Positions 22,497 to 27,700 of a DNA stretch of 27,700 bases are shown here, one piece after another. The notes beneath the pieces are model-generated. The model did no database searches, was not told the origin of the DNA, and saw only the letters and a program-made list of their open reading frames with translations. The DNA comes from JBMNTU01 sp050945895. GTDB taxonomy: Bacteria > Bacillota > Clostridia > Christensenellales > Christensenellaceae. Position 1 is the stretch's first letter. Every line of letters starts with the position of its first letter. The DNA lies in contig JBMNTU010000016.1 of NCBI GenBank assembly GCA_050945895.1, positions 1 to 27,700 of the forward strand. Reading direction: 5' to 3'. A program made the translations under genes and the position numbers.

Positions 22497-23684
22497 TCAA
22501 ACAACAATCAGCTTTTGCGTAAAGTCGCGCCCAGCGGGCGCGGTTTTTTTTGTCAGCAGCGCATAGATATCAGACGCCAGCAGATCGTAAGAAAAACCGG
22601 CATCTTCAATAAACTCTGCCGCTTTTGTAATAAAGGGTATGCGCGAACGCTTTGCAATCGTTGAGATAAGATCACGGCTTTCCTGCCGAAACCCCAGAAG
22701 GTGTGCATACGTCGGGCTGCTGTCCGTGGCATGCACGGTCTGTTTTGTAATGTCAAACAGGCAATAAAGCAAAATGCGGCTAATGCGTGATTTTGCGTAT
22801 CGTTTGCTGCCAATCAGGTCAAGCAATTCCTCATAGCTTTTAGCGTACTTAGCGGCTTCTTTTATTTTGTATTCCAGCCCCTCGGCGACTTCAAAAATAT
22901 TACGGATAGCTTCGAGGGGCATCATTCTAAGCTTGTATGCAAGATGAGGAAACAGGGAAGAGCTATCTACTAGCCCGTCGCAAGAAGAATAGAGCGCGTC
23001 GGACGGAATGTATCTGCTTAGATATTCCCTGTCGTAGCCTTCTTTTAAAATGATGCTGCGCAATGCGCTGGCGCTGGCCATTTTTGCCGAAGGCTCGCTG
23101 CTGTTGTATTCCGTATCCAGGCGTTTGATTGTAACGGGCGCAATACGGCTGCCAACTCGTGCGAGCGCTTTTAAATATTCGACTGCAAGGATGTTGTTGG
23201 AGCCGTTTAAAACATCAGAGCCGCCAGATGGCATACATGCCTCCAAAGCATGGGCGCGCGCCGAAGCATAGGAAGCTCCGTCACCCAGCTTTTTTGCCAG
23301 GCATTCTTTGTATTCATCTGGTTCTTCCAGAAGGATTTGCGCACAATCGGCAAGCGGATCTATCGTTCCTGCCTCGCTGCCAAAGGACAACAGGTCTATA
23401 CAGCCCAGCGCGTTAAGTAGGCGGACGGCTCCATACGCAAACCCCTCGGCGCTTCGAACGGCAGATAGAAAGGGTAACTCTAATACGGCATCGGCTCCGC
23501 AGCAAAGGGCAGACTTTGCCCGCGTCCACTTGTCGGCAATGGCAGGCAGCCCCCGCTGCGTAAAGTGCCCACTCATCACGCACACAACATAATCTGCGCC
23601 AAAGCCATCGCGTGTTTTTTGGATGTGGTATGCGTGGCCGTTATGAAACGGATTGTATTCGGCTATAATTCCCGCGATTTTCAA
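22497..23684 (-). CDS. tmcAL: tRNA(Met) cytidine acetate ligase TmcAL
   Basis: TmcAL activates acetate with ATP and transfers it to C34 of elongator tRNA-Met (ac4C34). The 395-residue frame starts at TTG 23684, which gives MKIAGIIAEYNPFHNGHAYH, the family N-terminus with the HxGH nucleotidyltransferase motif (FHNGH at 13-17). GGGAG lies at 23696-23700, 11 bases upstream, whereas the earlier in-frame TTG at 23708 has no site. Other blocks are VCVMSGHFTQRG, KSALCCGADAVLELPF, FGSEAG, SNNILAVEYLKAL and RILLYCLFDI. The family occurs mainly in Firmicutes. It is divergent from pta-ackA, the acetate pathway. Its 3' end contains the terminator of the opposite operon. Confidence 0.92.
   Translation of the reverse strand: MKIAGIIAEYNPFHNGHAYHIQKTRDGFGADYVVCVMSGHFTQRGLPAIADKWTRAKSALCCGADAVLELPFLSAVRSAEGFAYGAVRLLNALGCIDLLSFGSEAGTIDPLADCAQILLEEPDEYKECLAKKLGDGASYASARAHALEACMPSGGSDVLNGSNNILAVEYLKALARVGSRIAPVTIKRLDTEYNSSEPSAKMASASALRSIILKEGYDREYLSRYIPSDALYSSCDGLVDSSSLFPHLAYKLRMMPLEAIRNIFEVAEGLEYKIKEAAKYAKSYEELLDLIGSKRYAKSRISRILLYCLFDITKQTVHATDSSPTYAHLLGFRQESRDLISTIAKRSRIPFITKAAEFIEDAGFSYDLLASDIYALLTKKTAPAGRDFTQKLIVV
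22526..22551 (+). terminator. Intrinsic terminator for the alr-coaD operon, inside the tmcAL coding sequence
   Basis: CGCGCCC (22526-22532) and GGGCGCG (22536-22542) form a perfect 7-bp stem with an AGC loop, followed by G and eight T. It is oriented to stop plus-strand transcripts leaving the gene at 22012-22482 and lies within the last 20 codons of the convergent tmcAL. Confidence 0.85.
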
Positions 23685-23748
23685 TACCGGTTTTTCTCCC
23701 TTTGCCAATGATGATAAAAAATATACACGAAAGTGTGCCGGAATGGTG

Positions 23749-23777
23749 TTGCAAAGTCTGAACGGTTTCTATATAAT
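23749..23777 (+). promoter_or_regulatory. Putative sigma-A promoter for pta-ackA
   Basis: TTGCAA at 23749-23754 and a perfect TATAAT at 23772-23777 are exactly 17 bases apart. The leader to the pta start would be about 90 bases. A second TATAAT at 23808-23813 has a poor -35 (TGTTCA). Confidence 0.55.
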
Positions 23778-23873
23778 GGATAAGTGTTCATGTTATCTGA
23801 CACATTTTATAATATTATATCAGCATATAAAAAAGTTTTAAATATAATTTATGAGACAAAGGGGTGTTTTACT

Positions 23874-24869
23874 ATGTCGCTGATGGACCAGATCAAGGAA
23901 AAAGCGAAAAGCAACAAACGCACAATTGTACTTCCGGAGGGGGATGAGCCGCGCACAGTGGAGGCTGCATCCATTATTCTGAAACAGGGAATCGCCGACC
24001 TTGTGCTTCTGGGAGACGAAGAAGCTATACAAAAAGCAAATACCAAACAGGCAGATCTGTCTGGCGCTACGATTATAAATCCTGCGACTTCCAGCAAACT
24101 GGATGAATATGCAGGTTTATTTTATGAAATGAGAAAATCGAAGGGCATTACCCTAGAGCAGGCAAAAGAGACGTGTACAGACCCAATGTATTATGCCGTT
24201 ATGATGATTCGGCAGGGCGAAGCGCACGGGCTGGTTTCGGGCGCGGTGCACTCGACCGGAGATACGCTCCGGCCGGCGCTGCAGGTAATCAAAACAAAAC
24301 CGGGCGTGCCAATTGTTTCCAGTTGTTTTATTATGGAGTTTCCCGATGCGGAAATGGGGGATAACGGGCTTTTGATTTTTGCGGATTGCGCAATTAATAT
24401 TGAACCAAGCGCAGAGGACCTTGCAGCAATCGCGGTTGCCTCAGCAGAGTCTGCGCAGGAGATTGCCGGCCTTACGCCAAGGGTGGCAATGCTCTCGTTT
24501 TCAACCAAAAACAGCGCAAAACACCCGCATGTAGATAAAGTGGCGGAAGCGACAGAGCTTGTAAAAAAAATGGCGCCCGATCTGATGGTCGATGGAGAAC
24601 TGCAGGCAGACGCGGCGCTTGTTGAAAGCGTAGGGCAATTGAAGTCCCCCGGCAGCAAGGTTGCGGGGCATGCGAATGTGCTGGTGTTTCCGGATTTGCA
24701 GGCGGGCAATATTGGCTATAAGCTGGTTCAAAGACTGGGCAGGGCAGAGGCCATCGGCCCGATTTGCCAGGGAATTGCAAAACCGGTCAATGATCTATCG
24801 CGGGGGTGCAGCGTTGAAGATATCGTAAGTGTAGTTGCCGTAACGGCGGTGCAGGCACAGGCAAACTGA
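23874..24869 (+). CDS. pta: Phosphate acetyltransferase
   Basis: Pta converts acetyl-CoA and phosphate to acetyl phosphate and CoA, the penultimate step of acetate fermentation. The start is ATG 23874 with AAAGGGG about 9 bases upstream, giving MSLMDQIKEKAKS and 331 residues, the length of the short class without the N-terminal DRTGG region; an in-frame ATG at 23784 would add a 30-residue extension. Signature regions are TIVLPEGDEPRTVEAA, GLVSGAVHSTGDTLRPALQ, SCFIMEFPD, RVAMLSFSTKNSAKHPHVDK and the C-terminal block ANVLVFPDLQAGNIGYKLVQ. It lies 14 bases upstream of ackA, forming the classical operon. Confidence 0.96.
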   Translation: MSLMDQIKEKAKSNKRTIVLPEGDEPRTVEAASIILKQGIADLVLLGDEEAIQKANTKQADLSGATIINPATSSKLDEYAGLFYEMRKSKGITLEQAKETCTDPMYYAVMMIRQGEAHGLVSGAVHSTGDTLRPALQVIKTKPGVPIVSSCFIMEFPDAEMGDNGLLIFADCAINIEPSAEDLAAIAVASAESAQEIAGLTPRVAMLSFSTKNSAKHPHVDKVAEATELVKKMAPDLMVDGELQADAALVESVGQLKSPGSKVAGHANVLVFPDLQAGNIGYKLVQRLGRAEAIGPICQGIAKPVNDLSRGCSVEDIVSVVAVTAVQAQAN

Positions 24870-24883
24870 AAAGGAGAAAAGAA

Positions 24884-26086
24884 ATGAAAAATATTCTGAT
24901 CATAAATGCGGGAAGCTCTTCACTCAAATACCAACTTGTAGACATGGAAACAGAAAATGTTTTGGCAAAAGGGCTGGTAGAGCGGATTGGAATCGATCAT
25001 TCAACAATTAAGCACAAGCCATCCGGCAAAGAGAATGTGCAGATAGAAATGCCGATCATTGACCATAAAGAAGCGATGGAAGCAGTCGTAGATGCTTTGA
25101 CGCATAAAACGCATGGCGTCGTGAAGGATCTCTCGACCATTGTTGCAGTCGGACACCGCGTGGTGCATGGGGGCGAAGAGTTCAGCGACTCGGTGCTCAT
25201 TGATGACGGCGTTATCAATGCAATCAAAAACAATATCGAGCTTGCGCCGCTGCATAATCCGGCAAACCTGATGGGAATTGAGGCGTGCCGCATACTGATG
25301 CCCAATGTACCCAATGTTGCGGTTTTCGATACGGCGTTCCATTCCAAAATGCCGGTAGAATCTTATCTTTACGGCGTGCCGTACGAAGTGTATACGGAAT
25401 ACAAGGTGCGGCGCTATGGCTTCCACGGAACCTCGCACAAGTATGTTTCGCAGCATGTTGCGGATGGCATGGGCAAAAAGATTGAAGACTTGAAAATCAT
25501 TACATGCCACCTTGGAAACGGTTCGTCTATTGCTGCTGTTAAAAATGGCGTGTCGGTCGATACAACAATGGGCTTTACGCCGCTGGAAGGTCTTGTAATG
25601 GGTACACGCTCAGGTGACCTCGACCCGGCAATTGTGCCGTACCTGATGAACAAGCTGAACATGACAATAGACGAAACGATGAGTTATCTGAATAAAAAAT
25701 GCGGTGTCTTGGGCATTTCGGGGCTATCCAGCGACTTCAGGGACCTGAACGACGCCATGGACGATGGCGATACCCGTGCGAAGGCTGCGCTGGACGTTTT
25801 CTGCTATCGTATCAAGAAGTTTATTGGCGCTTACATCGCGGCTATGAACGGGGTCGATGTAATTGCGTTTGCGGGCGGCATTGGCGAAAACGACCATTAT
25901 GTGCGCTACGAGTCGCTCAAAGATATGGACTTTTTCGGCATAAAGATAGATAAAAGCGTCAATGACGGGCTGCGCGGAAAAGAAGCGGTGATTTCGACCG
26001 CCGATTCAAAAGTAAAGGTTATCATTATTCCTACGGACGAAGAACTCATGATTGCGCGGGATACATTCAACATATGCTGTAAATAA
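24884..26086 (+). CDS. ackA: Acetate kinase
   Basis: AckA transfers the phosphate of acetyl phosphate to ADP, giving acetate and ATP. It has 400 residues, normal. Motifs seen are the N-terminal INAGSSSLKYQL, GHRVVHGGEEFS, VFDTAFHSKMP, YGFHGTSHKYV, the phosphate loop CHLGNGSSIAA, GLVMGTRSGDLDP and AFAGGIGEND. AAAAGGAGAAAAG precedes the ATG. The gene ends about 75 bases before the next one, and I see no clear hairpin terminator in that space. Confidence 0.97.
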   Translation: MKNILIINAGSSSLKYQLVDMETENVLAKGLVERIGIDHSTIKHKPSGKENVQIEMPIIDHKEAMEAVVDALTHKTHGVVKDLSTIVAVGHRVVHGGEEFSDSVLIDDGVINAIKNNIELAPLHNPANLMGIEACRILMPNVPNVAVFDTAFHSKMPVESYLYGVPYEVYTEYKVRRYGFHGTSHKYVSQHVADGMGKKIEDLKIITCHLGNGSSIAAVKNGVSVDTTMGFTPLEGLVMGTRSGDLDPAIVPYLMNKLNMTIDETMSYLNKKCGVLGISGLSSDFRDLNDAMDDGDTRAKAALDVFCYRIKKFIGAYIAAMNGVDVIAFAGGIGENDHYVRYESLKDMDFFGIKIDKSVNDGLRGKEAVISTADSKVKVIIIPTDEELMIARDTFNICCK

Positions 26087-26098
26087 AAGAAAAAACAG

Positions 26099-26127
26099 TT
26101 GACAACCGCACGCCGTGAAAATATAAT
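26099..26127 (+). promoter_or_regulatory. Perfect-consensus sigma-A promoter for yceD-rpmF
   Basis: TTGACA (26099-26104), a 17-base spacer and TATAAT (26122-26127) match the housekeeping consensus at all 12 positions. Transcription would start near 26134, about 27 bases before the first codon. Confidence 0.85.
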
Positions 26128-26160
26128 TGTAGGGTAGCTGTTTTCTGGCGGGAGCAGGAT

Positions 26161-26658
26161 ATGATGGATATCGATCTTGAAAAAGCAATACGTGAACCGG
26201 GAAAGACCTTTAGTTTTGCGTATTGTGGACGGCCGGAATACGAGGGCATATGCTTTCTGGAGGATGTTGCCTTGCAGGCCGAGTATGCTGTGCTGGATGG
26301 CAGCGTGTCGGTGAAGGGCCACTTTAATACAAAGGTGCAGCTTGCATGTACAAGGTGTGCCAAAGATACGCCGTACCGGATTGATGCGGACTTTGACGAG
26401 CTGTTTCAAAAAACGGATGGCGAAGAAGATGAATCTGAAGAGGGTATATACCTGTACCGCAAAAAGACATTGCGGCTGGATAAAATGGTTTATGATGGTA
26501 TTATTTTGAATATTCCATCCCAGGTCTTGTGTAGCAATAGCTGCAAAGGGCTTTGTCAAATATGCGGCATAGATTTGAATGAAGAAATGTGTAACTGCAA
26601 AAATCAGGATGATGCAGAAAATCCGTTTGCGCAGTTGAAGGACTTGTTTAAGCAATAA
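26161..26658 (+). CDS. YceD family (DUF177) protein
   Basis: A 165-residue protein of the YceD/DUF177 family, which sits upstream of rpmF in most bacteria and is linked to 23S rRNA/large-subunit biogenesis. The hallmark is a central ACTRC segment, an acidic stretch (near EEDESEEG) and a Cys-rich end: CSNSCKGLCQICG followed by NCKNQ, which may bind zinc, though the family role of these cysteines is not certain. GGAGCAGG lies about 5 bases before the ATG; Met2 at 26164 is an alternative start. It ends 16 bases before rpmF. Confidence 0.9.
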   Translation: MMDIDLEKAIREPGKTFSFAYCGRPEYEGICFLEDVALQAEYAVLDGSVSVKGHFNTKVQLACTRCAKDTPYRIDADFDELFQKTDGEEDESEEGIYLYRKKTLRLDKMVYDGIILNIPSQVLCSNSCKGLCQICGIDLNEEMCNCKNQDDAENPFAQLKDLFKQ

Positions 26659-26674
26659 CAGGAGGTGAAAATCC

Positions 26675-26863
26675 ATGGCAGTACCAAAGAGAAGAACATC
26701 ACAACAAAGGAAAAGAACACGCAGAGCGCACTGGAAACTTGCGGCGCCCTCGCTGACAGAATGCCCGCAGTGTCACCAGCCAAAGCTGGCACACCGTGTG
26801 TGCAAAACCTGTGGCTATTATAACGGCAGGCTGGCAGTTGCGCCCAAATCGGCTGCAAAATAA
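26675..26863 (+). CDS. rpmF: 50S ribosomal protein L32 (cysteine-containing form)
   Basis: L32, 62 residues, with the classic start MAVPKRRTSQQRKRTRRAHW. Two CxxC pairs (C30/C33, C43/C46) in CPQCHQPKLAHRVCKTCGYY form the zinc ribbon, so this is the zinc-dependent form. AGGAGG(T) precedes the ATG. In many bacteria plsX and fabH follow rpmF; here a terminator and an opposite-strand gene follow instead. Confidence 0.97.
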   Translation: MAVPKRRTSQQRKRTRRAHWKLAAPSLTECPQCHQPKLAHRVCKTCGYYNGRLAVAPKSAAK

Positions 26864-26877
26864 GAAAATTGATTTAT

Positions 26878-26914
26878 AAAAAACCTGTTTTGGAAAAACC
26901 AAAGCAGGTTTTTT
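26878..26914 (+). terminator. Intrinsic terminator after rpmF
   Basis: CCTGTTTTGG (26884-26893) pairs with CCAAAGCAGG (26899-26908) with one G-U pair and an AAAAA loop, flanked by A and T runs that extend the stem and can serve both directions. Confidence 0.85.
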
Positions 26915-27031
26915 ATTGTAGAAAATGCGATATTCTAATGTGGTTTTCGCCAACGATGTGCGCTGCCCGTTGCGGTTGCACGCGGCCGCATACAATCAAT
27001 TACATTGTTTCAAGCCTGCGTTGTACCGCAT

Positions 27032-27499
27032 TTAGGGTTCTTTCCAAATATGCCCGCAATGCGGGCAGTTATCCACCAACTTTGGCCGCAGCGACGTGCG
27101 CCCCAAAATGCGGGGAAGTGGGTTGTGGCATTGTGGGCACTTCCAATTCGTCGTCATAATGATATTGTTTATGACTGTCATGGCGACGATACCAACCAGC
27201 GTCATCAGGATAGCCATACTGCGTTGCGCATGCTTTAGCAACAGGGCGTTGGCGGCAATGATGATGCCGACGAACACAATTGAATTTACAAGGCGCCAAT
27301 TGCCAATTTTCTGGTATAGCGGAAACAAACCGTGCGTCTGGCGTTCTTGCCGAAATAGCTCTCTCCGACGCACTACGTCATCCCTTTTGAACCATCGCAC
27401 AATCTTGTAGATGCACAGCGCCAGTATAAGCACGCAAACTATGATAATGACCATGGATACTTTGTCGAATAATTCCAAGCTATTCCAAAAATCCAACAT
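27032..27499 (-). CDS. Unrecognised membrane protein with C-terminal zinc ribbon
   Basis: A 155-residue protein on the minus strand whose family I do not recognise. Visible parts are a first hydrophobic helix at about residues 13-34, a basic cytoplasmic-type loop (YKIVRWFKRDDVVRRRELF), a second helix at about 71-89, a third at 93-115, and a C-terminal zinc-ribbon-like domain with C121/C124 and C145/C148 (CPQC ... CPHCGHIW). GGGGAGG precedes the ATG by 5 bases, so it is very likely translated. By the positive-inside rule, the loop 32-50 is probably cytoplasmic. It stands alone next to a putative IS21-type end. It could be a small regulatory or assembly factor, but no function can be assigned. 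Confidence 0.72.
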   Translation of the reverse strand: MLDFWNSLELFDKVSMVIIIVCVLILALCIYKIVRWFKRDDVVRRRELFRQERQTHGLFPLYQKIGNWRLVNSIVFVGIIIAANALLLKHAQRSMAILMTLVGIVAMTVINNIIMTTNWKCPQCHNPLPRILGRTSLRPKLVDNCPHCGHIWKEP

Positions 27500-27553
27500 A
27501 AATCCTCCCCATGCGCGAAAGTTTAGGGTCTGCTTACATATCTCTACAGATAC

Positions 27554-27562
27554 AGTATACCA
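27554..27562 (-). promoter_or_regulatory. Possible extended -10 promoter for the zinc-ribbon membrane gene
   Basis: On the minus strand the sequence reads TGGTATACT, a TGn plus TATACT extended -10, about 55 bases before the gene start. The -35 zone would lie next to the putative mobile element end and shows no clear match. Confidence 0.35.
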
Positions 27563-27581
27563 TATATCCTGCTAATGTTTT

Positions 27582-27700
27582 TGTTAATCTAAAAATACAG
27601 CAAATGGTCACCAAAAATACAGCACATGCCCAGAGATAAAACGGGCATCTCAGCACCGAGCTAAAACTGCTATCCTTTAGAGTGCTACGAAGCCAATAAA
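27582..27700. mobile_element. Possible IS21-type insertion-sequence terminus (partial)
   Basis: From 27582 the sequence begins TGTTAATCT and carries two copies of AAAAATACAGCA (27591-27602 and 27613-27624) with a 22-base period, separated by a GGTCACC element. A TGT-type terminus with short, regularly spaced repeats just inside it is typical of IS21-family ends, with istA starting further in. No coding sequence is visible before the window ends, so this rests on repeat architecture only. Confidence 0.35.

Noticed and set aside
26087..26160. Terminator after ackA from AAAACAG ... CTGTTTT
   Set aside because: The 7-bp repeats are more than 40 bases apart and enclose the consensus promoter; they do not make a compact hairpin with a T run.
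27051..27067. Palindrome TGCCCGC-AAT-GCGGGCA as terminator
   Set aside because: It encodes the zinc-ribbon CPHCGH segment of the minus-strand gene and has no T run on either side.
1..27700. tRNA, rRNA or CRISPR array
   Set aside because: I scanned the intergenic gaps, none longer than about 220 bases, and saw no cloverleaf with CCA-like end, no rRNA motifs and no regularly spaced palindromic repeats.

Overview
The window looks like a chromosomal segment of a strictly fermentative Clostridia-type Firmicute. The supporting traits are strong GGAGG-type ribosome binding sites, several TTG starts, a Pta-AckA acetate module, an indolepyruvate:ferredoxin oxidoreductase, TmcAL, a cysteine-bearing (zinc-binding) L32, and an iron-sulfur PurF-type protein. 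The exact genus cannot be read from the sequence. I see no rRNA, tRNA, CRISPR array, phage or plasmid backbone. Each edge shows probable insertion-sequence DNA.

Layout, left to right. (1) 1-485: the end of an IS3-family element (minus strand) abuts a broken response-regulator receiver domain. (2) 701-3126: a three-gene polar amino acid ABC importer (binding lipoprotein, permease, ATPase). It has its own promoter, an internal hairpin terminator after the lipoprotein gene, and a strong final terminator. (3) 3200-3487 (minus): a small GNAT acetyltransferase. (4) 3673-9554: a PurF-like protein whose glutaminase domain has lost its catalytic residues, then a very large cytoplasmic hybrid histidine kinase (three PAS, GAF, HisKA, HATPase, two receivers), then a receiver-GGDEF protein with an altered signature (GGDDF). 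(5) 9511-10404 (minus): a ribokinase-like PfkB sugar kinase. It overlaps the preceding gene tail to tail and is divergent from the next block. (6) 10580-13753: a eukaryotic-type hexokinase followed by cobU, cobS and a CobC-like phosphatase. (7) 13882-19278: paaK, iorA, iorB, a second paaK and a tandem-ACT protein, a tightly packed aryl-2-oxoacid/arylacetate module. (8) 19282-22482: alr, 5-formyl-THF cyclo-ligase, rsmD, coaD and a coiled-coil protein, mostly joined by ATGA overlaps. (9) 22497-23684 (minus): tmcAL. (10) 23874-26086: pta and ackA. (11) 26161-26863: yceD and rpmF behind a perfect-consensus sigma-A promoter. (12) 27032-27499 (minus): an unrecognised membrane protein with a C-terminal zinc ribbon, followed by an IS21-like terminal repeat at the right edge.

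How the parts fit. Amino acids imported by block 2 could feed oxidative amino acid fermentation. IorAB would turn aryl pyruvates into aryl-acyl-CoA, the PaaK enzymes interconvert arylacetates and their CoA esters, and the ACT protein may sense an amino acid. Pta-AckA makes ATP and acetate, and TmcAL uses acetate plus ATP to modify tRNA-Met. Block 4 is the least conventional part: a probably glutaminase-dead PRPP-binding protein sits directly upstream of a multi-sensor kinase and a possible c-di-GMP output protein. Its functional linkage is my inference from gene order only.
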